Assembly (NCBI GenBank): GCA_028527945.1
Contig: JAQQAK010000270.1
Span: 1-13,712, forward strand
DNA: 13,712 nucleotides
Direction of reading: 5' to 3'
Origin: Spirochaetaceae bacterium
GTDB taxonomy: Bacteria > Spirochaetota > Spirochaetia > UBA9216
Part shown: positions 7,184 through 13,712 of the stretch, piece by piece
How positions within the stretch are numbered: the first letter of the stretch is position 1
Layout: each line of letters opens with the position of its first letter
Translations under genes and position numbers: made by a program
The notes under the pieces: model-generated
The model's database searches: none
The model's input: the letters and a program-made list of their open reading frames with translations, nothing else
What the model was told of the DNA's origin: nothing

Positions 7184-9593
7184 TGGCGTATTGCGTGATT
7201 GTCCTGTCAGAAGAAAATTTCCCGGAATTTGCGATATTCATAAGGGAAGACTTCTGCCAGGCAATTTTATCTTTATATTTAGCCTCAACATTTTTTTGGG
7301 CATCAATATAATCAGGAAGATCCGCCAAATGCATATAATAATCATATTCAACAAGATTATTTATTAGTGGCTTAAAAATATCAGGTTCACTAATATTAAA
7401 GTACCCCCCAGAGAGAAGTTTTATAATTTTAGTTATATCTTCATTCTCAGAAATACATTCACGCGGAGAATAATAAACACGACGTTCTTCAACCTCGGCG
7501 GTGGTCATACCAAATGAAAACATATTCTCCTCACCAGCCTCTTCTCTTATTTCAATATTTGCCCCGTCAAGGGTACCAATTGTAAGAGCACCGTTAAGCA
7601 TGAACTTCATATTACTGGTTCCAGAAGCCTCGGTTCCTGCAGTAGAAATTTGTTCAGAGAGCTCTGCCGCCGGAAAGATTTTCTCAGCAAGAGAAACACT
7701 ATAATTAGGTAAAAAGTAAACCCGTAAGAGCCCCCTTGTTTTTATATCGCCATTTACAACATGGCTTACGTTATTTATTAATTTAATAATAAGTTTAGCC
7801 ATTTCATAACCAGGAGCCGCCTTTCCACTAAAGAATACAGTTCTTGGTTGAATATCCTCTCCAGATCTTACTCTGTTATATAGAGAAATTATATGAAGAA
7901 CATTTAAAAGCTGACGTTTATATTCATGAATTCTTTTGACCTGAATATCAAATATTGAATCAGGATCAACAATGAAATCAAAATTATCTTTACAATAATT
8001 TGCGAGTTCCTCTTTTCCTGTTCGCTTCACTTTTGCAAGATCGTCAAGAAAAGCATTATCTTTCTTATACTTTTCAAGCTTCTTAAGCTCTGTCAGATCT
8101 GTAATCCATTTATCTCCAATTGAATTGGTAATTAAATCAGCAAGAGGTCTATTTGACTTTAACAACCAACGGCGCTGCGTAATTCCATTTGTTTTGTTAT
8201 TAAATCTTTCAGGAAAAAGTTCATAAAAGTCAGGAACAAGTTTCTCTTTTATAAGCCGCGAATGGATTTCTGCAACTCCATTTATTGAATGAGAGCCAAG
8301 GATGGCCAATGGAGCCATACGAACTCGTTTTTCTCCACCTTCCTGAATAAGAGAAAGTCTTGAAAGCTTTCCCATATCTCCAGGATACAATCCAGTAACT
8401 TCCTGAAGAAAGTAGTGATTAATTCTATAAATAATTTCAAGATGCCTTGGAAGGTATTTTTCAAACATACTGACAGGCCAGGTTTCAAGAGCCTCTGGCA
8501 TAAGAGTATGATTAGTATAACCAAGGCATTTCTGAGTAATCTCCCAGGCAGTGTCCCAACATATGCCTTCGACATCAACCAGCAACCGCATAAGTTCTGC
8601 TACAGCTATTGCTGGATGAGTATCGTTTAGCTGAATAGCCATATAATCCGATAAGGGCTTGTTTGGCGGCGCAAAGCTTTTATAACGTCTGAAAATATCC
8701 TGAAGAGAGGCGCTTACAAAAAAGAATTGCTGCTTAAACCTGAGTTCTTTTCCCGAATAGATTGAATCATTCGGATAAAGAACCTTTGTAAGGGTCTCTG
8801 CTAAAACCTCTTCATCTACAGTATTATAATAATCTCCCTGATTAAAAGCCTGAAAATCAAACTGCTCAGAACTCTTGGAATCCCATAGCCGTAATGTATT
8901 AACAGTTTTGCCTCCATAACCTACTATTGGAGAATCATATGGAACAGCAATAATATCGTTTGAATCTACCCAAAAACATTTGCCCTTCTTGTTTCGGGCT
9001 ACCCTACCGCCAAACTGAACAATGACGGGAATATCATTTCGCCTAATTTCCCAGGGGTTTTTAAAACGAAGCCAATCATCAGCCTCTTCGACCTGATAAC
9101 CGTTTATTATTGATTGTTTAAAAAAGCCATATTTATATCTAATACCATAACCATAGGCAGGGTAATCTAAGGTTGCAAGAGAATCCAAAAAACAAGCAGC
9201 AAGCCTTCCCAATCCACCATTTCCAAGGCCACTGTCTACCATAGCAGAGCTTATTTCTTCCCATTCAACACCTATTTCTTCAAGCATTTTATCAACCTCG
9301 TTTTTTATACCGAGATTAATCATGTTATTGGACATTGAACGCCCCATAAGAAACTCAAATGAAAAATAATTAACGCTTTTTGCCTTTGTTTTCTCGAGAC
9401 ATTTCTTTGTTTCAAACCACCGTTCAACAATTCGATCTCTAACTGTATAAGCAAGCGCTATATATTTGTCAGTGCTTTTACTGCTATCAAGTGTCATAGC
9501 AAGACTGTACTTCAAGTGCTCAAGAAATCCTTCTTTAAGATCTTCTTTTGAATACCCTGTTCTGGAATTACCATTTTTTTCGTTTGAAATCAC
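7143..9593 (-). CDS. glgP: Glycogen/maltodextrin phosphorylase (GT35)
   Basis: Pyridoxal-phosphate enzyme that cleaves terminal alpha-1,4 bonds with phosphate to release glucose-1-phosphate. Full length (816 residues). Clear motifs: YFSFEFLMGRS (76-86), a glycine-rich LGNGGLGRLAACFLDSLATL (20 residues from 123), LNDTHPA (322-328), NKTNGITQRRWL (466-477), KRIHEYKRQ (553-561) and GTEASGTSNMKF (653-664), where Lys663 forms the Schiff base with PLP, then NGALTIGTLDGANIEI. The start is GTG at 9593, fixed by AGGAG (9600-9604) six bases upstream; no better ATG fits. It ends inside the following GH13 gene. It is preceded by a 255-bp spacer, so it probably heads its own regulated unit with GH13 and glgA. 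The N-terminus lacks an obvious long extension, and no regulatory phosphorylation-type segment like the animal enzyme's is apparent. Confidence 0.97.
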   Translation of the reverse strand: MISNEKNGNSRTGYSKEDLKEGFLEHLKYSLAMTLDSSKSTDKYIALAYTVRDRIVERWFETKKCLEKTKAKSVNYFSFEFLMGRSMSNNMINLGIKNEVDKMLEEIGVEWEEISSAMVDSGLGNGGLGRLAACFLDSLATLDYPAYGYGIRYKYGFFKQSIINGYQVEEADDWLRFKNPWEIRRNDIPVIVQFGGRVARNKKGKCFWVDSNDIIAVPYDSPIVGYGGKTVNTLRLWDSKSSEQFDFQAFNQGDYYNTVDEEVLAETLTKVLYPNDSIYSGKELRFKQQFFFVSASLQDIFRRYKSFAPPNKPLSDYMAIQLNDTHPAIAVAELMRLLVDVEGICWDTAWEITQKCLGYTNHTLMPEALETWPVSMFEKYLPRHLEIIYRINHYFLQEVTGLYPGDMGKLSRLSLIQEGGEKRVRMAPLAILGSHSINGVAEIHSRLIKEKLVPDFYELFPERFNNKTNGITQRRWLLKSNRPLADLITNSIGDKWITDLTELKKLEKYKKDNAFLDDLAKVKRTGKEELANYCKDNFDFIVDPDSIFDIQVKRIHEYKRQLLNVLHIISLYNRVRSGEDIQPRTVFFSGKAAPGYEMAKLIIKLINNVSHVVNGDIKTRGLLRVYFLPNYSVSLAEKIFPAAELSEQISTAGTEASGTSNMKFMLNGALTIGTLDGANIEIREEAGEENMFSFGMTTAEVEERRVYYSPRECISENEDITKIIKLLSGGYFNISEPDIFKPLINNLVEYDYYMHLADLPDYIDAQKNVEAKYKDKIAWQKSSLMNIANSGKFSSDRTITQYANEIWGIKSCHDRD

Positions 9594-9599
9594 TTCTTT

Positions 9600-9604
9600 C
9601 TCCT
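9600..9604 (-). promoter_or_regulatory. Ribosome-binding site that decides the GTG start of glgP
   Basis: AGGAG on the minus strand, six bases before GTG at 9593. It is the only good Shine-Dalgarno sequence near the N-terminal end of the phosphorylase reading frame, and it selects a GTG rather than an ATG start. Confidence 0.75.
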
Positions 9605-9642
9605 ATAAAAACTTACGACTAAAATCGTTAGCTAGCCGCGAG

Positions 9643-9693
9643 CCATAGACTACAAAGCAAAGCTTTCTTCGAAGTAGTTCTTCGTAGATATGG
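9643..9693 (-). other. Potential three-way-junction RNA structure in glgP leader
   Basis: Read on the minus strand, the outer helix pairs CCATA (9693-9689) with TATGG (9647-9643), continued by CTAC (9687-9684) with GTAG (9653-9650). Inside are two hairpins: GAAG-aacta-CTTC (9683-9671) and AAAGC-ttt-GCTTT (9666-9654), joined by a GAAG linker that could pair alternatively. Every helix is short (4-5 pairs), so stability is uncertain, but the nested arrangement is compact and complete. It lies about 50-100 bases before the glgP start. Confidence 0.4.
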
Positions 9694-9721
9694 CAAGGTT
9701 CTCAGTTGCGGAACAACTTTA

Positions 9722-9756
9722 AATGATAAAAATATATAAAATTAACTTTTATCATT
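9722..9756. repeat. 10-bp perfect inverted repeat upstream of glgP
   Basis: AATGATAAAA (9722-9731) and TTTTATCATT (9747-9756) are exact inverse complements around a 15-base AT spacer. Neither strand has a T-run or GC-rich stem typical of an intrinsic terminator, so a two-site operator or weak RNA hairpin is more likely. It sits where a glgP promoter would be expected. Confidence 0.5.
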
Positions 9757-9848
9757 CCCCCTTTTAAAATAGTACCAATCATAAACCACGAACATAATTA
9801 AGAAAAAACTAAAACAGACAGTTTGCCTGATTTAGAATAAAACATTTT

Positions 9849-11822
9849 TCAAACCTTATTTTCTAAAAGCGAATAAGATCTTAATATTTCTCCAGTGCTC
9901 CAGGCTTGAGCAAAACAGCCCTTTCCCCATGAAGGATTACTTCCATCAAAGACCTCTGAAACAAAACCAATACCTTGCTGGTAAAGATGATTCTCAAGCA
10001 GGTTATCAAGATATTTTGTCCAAAAATCTCTTTCTTTATCAAGATTGCTGGCGGATAAAAGAGAAGATTCAACCATAATTCCTATTAACCATGGCCATAC
10101 CGTACCCTGATGATACTTTGAATCTCTTTCATCAGGATTTCCATTATAATATGGTTCAAAGGATGAATCTTCCGGAGAAAGAGTCCTAAGCCCCATAGGT
10201 GTAAGAAGCTGCTCTTTTGCGGCCTTCACAATAGACGCGCGTTCTCTTTTAGCCAAAAGACCTTTTGACGCGGATGCCGCAAAAAGCATATTAGGCCGAA
10301 GTTGTCCATCCTGCTTACCATTGAACACAGTGTCTGTTAAAAATCCTTTATCTGCAATCCAGAAAGTTTTCTTAAAACTACTTTGAACTTTTTTTATAAG
10401 CTTTATCAGATCGTTAGGTATTTCAGCCTCTCCCATTTCAAGAAGACTCTTATAAACATTAAGACTATCAAACCAAAGAGCGTTTATATCTACAGCAAGC
10501 CCGCATCTTGGGGTAACAGGCTTACCATAAGCAGTCGCGTCCATCCAGGTTAACTGAGTATCAGGAGAGCCGGCCTCTATAAGGCAATCTTTATTCAATT
10601 TGGCATTAGGAACACGCCCCTCAATAAATGCTGTTACTATGCTTTCAACAGCAGGAAGCAGAGTTTGTTTTATTTTCTGAAGTTCTGTCTTCTTTTCTCC
10701 AAACCCTGTTTCTAAAAGTTTTAAAACAGTCCTGCAATAAAGTAGTCCTGCGTCAAGGGAATTATAAGAAGTAAAGCCCTGAGACTCTCCAAGTGTATTA
10801 GGAAGTAGACCGTCTTTTATCATTTCAGCATAATCTGTAAGAACTGAAACAGCCCATGCTGTATCACCTATGCAAAAGGTCAGTCCGGGAAGTGCTATCA
10901 TTGTGTCACGCCCCCATTCTCCAAACCAAGGAAAACCTGCATTCACAGATTTTTGACCTTTTGAGTTTTTAACAAGAAATGCTGCAGCGTAATATTTAAG
11001 AAAATCTTTATCTGATTTTATCTTTTTACTTTTACTGCTGCAGCTCTTTAAATGTGAGTTATAAATTTCAGAAAGGTTATCTGCTTTCGGAACATCAGAT
11101 TCAACACCGACTCTAATAATAAAGGGAATATTTTTTTCAAGAACAATAGTAACTACTCCCGGGACAAAACGATCCTCAGAAAATTCGAGACCTCGGTCTC
11201 GTTCTATATGATATTCAACACTATAATCCCAGTACCAGTCTTCTAATCGGGACCACTCACCAGAAAAGGAAATACTTGCTTCAGGCATATCATGGTATGG
11301 ATTTATAGAAAATCCTTTATCAAAGGCATCAGAACCTGTATTAAGCATATAGTTTTGATGCGTTTCCGTATCCGCATTTCTGTATGTGAATAAAAATTTT
11401 AAATCAAGTTCAACTTCTTTACCTGACATTTGAGTAAAAACAACATAAACAGCTTTTTCACCTTTAGACATGAAAATTTCTTTTTTAATACGTTCTTCAC
11501 CTTTTTTATAAATCCAGGTAGGAACCGGCAGAGTCGAGAAACTTTCAATATCTGTATAACCGTTAGGGAAGACTGTTTTAGGATAGTTATTAGTAGCAAG
11601 ATTAAAATCAGGATCAGCTTTTACGGAAGCCTCAATGGAAGAAAGAATATGATACCGCCCCTCTTTTCCATCAAGAGGAGTAACCAGCATTCCATGATAT
11701 TTGCGTGAATGACACTCTATTATAGAAGAAGAAGCAAAAGCTCCCGCACCGTTGGTCTCAAGCCATTCATATCTGCATCCCTCTTCAACCAGCATTTTGT
11801 TAATCTGAGAAAATTTGTTCAT
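9849..11822 (-). CDS. Glycogen debranching enzyme, amylo-alpha-1,6-glucosidase (GDE type)
   Basis: Predicted to hydrolyse the alpha-1,6 branch stubs left after phosphorolysis. The N-terminal beta-rich GDE_N domain opens with WLETNGAGAFASSS (20-33) and RKYHGML (40-46). An (alpha/alpha)6 barrel from about 280 shows FPWFGEWGRDT (297-307), LLPN (339-342), DTQLTWMDA (421-429, containing the likely catalytic aspartate), YHQGTVWPW (570-578), SEVFDG (622-627) and FAQAWS (637-642). These match the archaeal/bacterial GDE family, equivalent to the C-terminal glucosidase half of eukaryotic AGL (GH133). Length 657 is normal. ATG at 11822 is used; AAGGA lies 12 bases upstream, slightly far, and the gap to the branching-enzyme stop is only 6 bp, so translation may be coupled. 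It is unrelated to the GH13-type GlgX debranching enzyme common in enterobacteria. Confidence 0.93.
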   Translation of the reverse strand: MNKFSQINKMLVEEGCRYEWLETNGAGAFASSSIIECHSRKYHGMLVTPLDGKEGRYHILSSIEASVKADPDFNLATNNYPKTVFPNGYTDIESFSTLPVPTWIYKKGEERIKKEIFMSKGEKAVYVVFTQMSGKEVELDLKFLFTYRNADTETHQNYMLNTGSDAFDKGFSINPYHDMPEASISFSGEWSRLEDWYWDYSVEYHIERDRGLEFSEDRFVPGVVTIVLEKNIPFIIRVGVESDVPKADNLSEIYNSHLKSCSSKSKKIKSDKDFLKYYAAAFLVKNSKGQKSVNAGFPWFGEWGRDTMIALPGLTFCIGDTAWAVSVLTDYAEMIKDGLLPNTLGESQGFTSYNSLDAGLLYCRTVLKLLETGFGEKKTELQKIKQTLLPAVESIVTAFIEGRVPNAKLNKDCLIEAGSPDTQLTWMDATAYGKPVTPRCGLAVDINALWFDSLNVYKSLLEMGEAEIPNDLIKLIKKVQSSFKKTFWIADKGFLTDTVFNGKQDGQLRPNMLFAASASKGLLAKRERASIVKAAKEQLLTPMGLRTLSPEDSSFEPYYNGNPDERDSKYHQGTVWPWLIGIMVESSLLSASNLDKERDFWTKYLDNLLENHLYQQGIGFVSEVFDGSNPSWGKGCFAQAWSTGEILRSYSLLENKV

Positions 11823-11828
11823 AATAAT

Positions 11829-13712
11829 TTATGATCCTTTTATTTTCTTGAAGACTAGCGCCGTTCTGCATGGCAGATAAGGTGTAATTCTAACAACTCC
11901 ATCAGAGCAATTTAACGTTTTTAAAATAAGAGTGTCCGGCACACGTCCTTCACCGTCATAATTTACGGAATCTGTGTTTAGAACTAATTCGTAATCTCCT
12001 GCGGGAACCTCTATTCCGTAATCTTTAAATGATATTGAAGGATTCATATTAACAAAGTAATACAAATCCCCACGCTTATAACATAAAACTTTATCACTTT
12101 CATGCGCGATAATAAAATCTGAATATTTACTTAAAAGAGAATCACAACAATGTGTTAACATATCTCTAGAAAATGACAAGAGCCTTGAATAACGTAGTTC
12201 TTTATTATCAGCCAGCGACCATTGACGGCGCGCGTAGTGATAATCCCAACCATTTCCTTCACGTGGAAAATCTATCCATTCAGGATGGCCAAATTCATTA
12301 CCCATAAAACACATATAACCATCACCACCAAGAGAAAAGGTTAAGAGGTTTATTATTTTGATCAATGCCATTCCACGACTTACAGTAAGAGATGTACAAT
12401 CGATAGTCATACAGGTGTACATATCAGAATCTATCATACGAAAAATAAGGGTTTTATCCCCAACAAGTGCCTGATCATGGCTTTCGGAGTAAGCAATATT
12501 TTTTTCAGTAAATCTTCTATTATTAAGTGTTTCCCAAATCTGTCCCGGACTCCAGTTTTCGTCTGAGACATGTTTTAAAATCTTTATCCAGTAATCTGGA
12601 AGTCCCATTGCAAGACGATAATCAAAACCTCCTCCGCCTATCTCTGGAGACCGTGCAATTCCAGGCATTCCACTCATGTCTTCTGCTATTGTTATCGCGT
12701 TTGGATTTATTCTATGAATAATATAATTAGCCAGAGAAAGATAAAGAAAAGCGTCTTCATCTACATTACCGTTAAAATATTTATCGTAATGATCAAAACT
12801 TGAGCCAAGCCCATGATCAAAATACAGCATACTTGTCACACCGTCAAAACGGTATCCATCTATATGGTACTCATTAATCCAGTAAGCACAGTTTGACAAA
12901 AGAAAATTTAGAACATCGTCTTTATTATAGTCAAAACATCTGGAATCCCACGCTGGATGAAAACCCTTACCACCATCATGAAAATACTGATACAAGGTTC
13001 CGTCCTGACAACTTATTCCTTCTACCTCATTTCTAACAGCGTGACTATGAATGAGATCCATTATGACAATGAGCCCATATTTATGGCATTCATCAACTAA
13101 TTGTTTAAATTCTTCAGGGGTACCATATTTTGAGGTAAGCGCAAAAAAGTTTGAAACCTGATAACCAAACGAACCGTAATAAGGGTGCTCCATAAGCGCC
13201 ATAAACTGAACCGCAGTAAAACCCTCGTTAACAATCCTTGGAAGAACATTCGTTCTAAACTCATCATAAGTTCCAACTCCGTATTCTTCTGTTGCCATTC
13301 CAATATGAGCTTCGTAAATTAGTAAAGATTCATTCTTTTCAGGATTTTTATATTTCCATTTATATTTTTCTGAAGGACTCCAAACCTGAGCACTATACAC
13401 ATAAGAATATGAATCTTGAACAACCCTTTCAGCATATGCGGGAATTCGTTCCCCCTCACCTCCCGGCCAACGGACAAGTAATCGATAATAATTCTCATGA
13501 CCAAGCTCTTTTTGAGAAACTTTCAGCTCCCAATCACCATGCTCATTAAGCCTTTTAAAAGAATAATCTACAGAGGGCTGCCATCCGGTAACATCTGCTA
13601 ACAAAAAGATTTCTGTAGCATTAGGAGCCCATTCTCTAATTATACAATCTTCATTTAGCATATGAACACCGTAATAATTATATGCCTCACCAAAACCTGG
13701 ACAATCTTCAAA
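11829..13712 (-). CDS. glgB: 1,4-alpha-glucan branching enzyme, eukaryote-like GH13 subtype (N-terminus cut by window edge)
   Basis: Cuts an alpha-1,4 chain and re-attaches it as an alpha-1,6 branch. The reading frame stays open to the right edge: the 17 codons before the first internal ATG (13661) encode a GFGEAYNYYGVH segment, which matches the region before REWAPNA in branching enzymes. The true start therefore lies outside the window, perhaps 40-70 residues further. Counting from that internal Met: CBM48-like domain (REWAPNA 9-15), region I MDLIHSHA (201-208), region II GYRFDGVTSMLY (269-280, nucleophile Asp273), region III IAEDMSGMP (325-333, Glu327), region IV SESHDQALVGDKT (392-404, Asp396), then FMGNEFGHPEWIDFPREGN (452-470) and YHYARRQW. 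These wordings are those of the eukaryotic/GH13_8 branching enzymes, not of the enterobacterial GlgB (GH13_9). It is followed after 6 bp by the debranching gene. Confidence 0.95.
   Translation of the reverse strand, partial: FEDCPGFGEAYNYYGVHMLNEDCIIREWAPNATEIFLLADVTGWQPSVDYSFKRLNEHGDWELKVSQKELGHENYYRLLVRWPGGEGERIPAYAERVVQDSYSYVYSAQVWSPSEKYKWKYKNPEKNESLLIYEAHIGMATEEYGVGTYDEFRTNVLPRIVNEGFTAVQFMALMEHPYYGSFGYQVSNFFALTSKYGTPEEFKQLVDECHKYGLIVIMDLIHSHAVRNEVEGISCQDGTLYQYFHDGGKGFHPAWDSRCFDYNKDDVLNFLLSNCAYWINEYHIDGYRFDGVTSMLYFDHGLGSSFDHYDKYFNGNVDEDAFLYLSLANYIIHRINPNAITIAEDMSGMPGIARSPEIGGGGFDYRLAMGLPDYWIKILKHVSDENWSPGQIWETLNNRRFTEKNIAYSESHDQALVGDKTLIFRMIDSDMYTCMTIDCTSLTVSRGMALIKIINLLTFSLGGDGYMCFMGNEFGHPEWIDFPREGNGWDYHYARRQWSLADNKELRYSRLLSFSRDMLTHCCDSLLSKYSDFIIAHESDKVLCYKRGDLYYFVNMNPSISFKDYGIEVPAGDYELVLNTDSVNYDGEGRVPDTLILKTLNCSDGVVRITPYLPCRTALVFKKIKGS

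Larger units (their letters stand above)
9594..9848 (-). other. 255-bp spacer upstream of glgP, likely promoter and leader
   Basis: The longest gap within the glycogen cluster, with no credible gene. Going in the direction of transcription, it begins with AT-rich DNA containing a weak -10-like TATGAT (9778-9783) without a convincing -35. Next comes a 10-bp inverted repeat (9722-9756), a small AGTTG/CAACT hairpin (9704-9718) and a more GC-rich block with a possible three-way junction (9643-9693). An ACGA/TCGT dyad and a short T-run precede the ribosome-binding site. The layout suits a separately controlled glgP-GH13-glgA unit. I do not recognise a known riboswitch class in it. A mobile repeat unit that merely inserted here is an alternative explanation. 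Confidence 0.5.

Noticed and set aside
9594..9720. Integron attC-like or tRNA-like element in the glgP leader
   Set aside because: The core-site consensus is not matched on either strand, and there is no acceptor stem, anticodon arm or CCA end that would make a tRNA.
11829..13661. Branching enzyme taken as complete, starting at ATG 13661
   Set aside because: The frame continues upstream to the window edge and encodes a typical branching-enzyme stretch there, so this ATG is internal and the gene is truncated by the window.

Overview
The window is AT-rich bacterial chromosome with densely packed genes. All five complete or nearly complete genes on the right encode glycogen (alpha-glucan) enzymes. 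The low GC content, the KtrAB-type potassium system, and the eukaryote-like branching enzyme beside a GDE-type debranching enzyme would fit a host-associated anaerobe such as a Treponema-like spirochaete. This is only a guess from overall character: no rRNA, tRNA or other taxonomic marker is present.

Layout, left to right. (1) Positions 1-1543, minus strand: the first 514 codons of a half-size ABC transporter (membrane domain plus ATPase). Its C-terminus lies beyond the left edge. A 20-bp perfect palindrome covers its predicted -10 box. (2) About 350 bp of divergent intergenic DNA with several short dyads and a repeated 10-mer. (3) Positions 1896-4030, plus strand: a potassium-uptake pair, the KtrB/TrkH-type pore subunit and the KtrA-type RCK regulator, separated by 98 bp that can form two successive stem-loops. 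(4) Positions 4051-13712, minus strand: a glycogen cluster, in transcription order branching enzyme (5' end outside the window), GDE/amylo-alpha-1,6-glucosidase-type debranching enzyme, a 255-bp spacer, glycogen phosphorylase, an unusual GH13 protein, and glycogen synthase.

The cluster covers both synthesis and breakdown. GlgA extends alpha-1,4 chains and GlgB adds alpha-1,6 branches. GlgP phosphorolyses outer chains to glucose-1-phosphate, and the debranching enzyme removes the branch stubs GlgP leaves. The GH13 protein keeps the three catalytic acids of the family, and its nucleophile motif resembles the glucanotransferase half of eukaryotic debranching enzyme (AGL). It may therefore supply the stub-transfer step that AGL carries out in one polypeptide. 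No glgC (sugar-nucleotide supply) is visible. Gene spacing suggests two tight groups, glgB-gde (6-bp gap) and glgP-GH13-glgA (overlap, then 4-bp gap). The 255-bp spacer between them has potential RNA structure and may be a regulated leader for glgP.

No CRISPR array, insertion sequence, prophage gene or RNA gene was recognised. The items most worth a second look are the putative split debranching system, the structured glgP leader and the palindrome at the ABC promoter.
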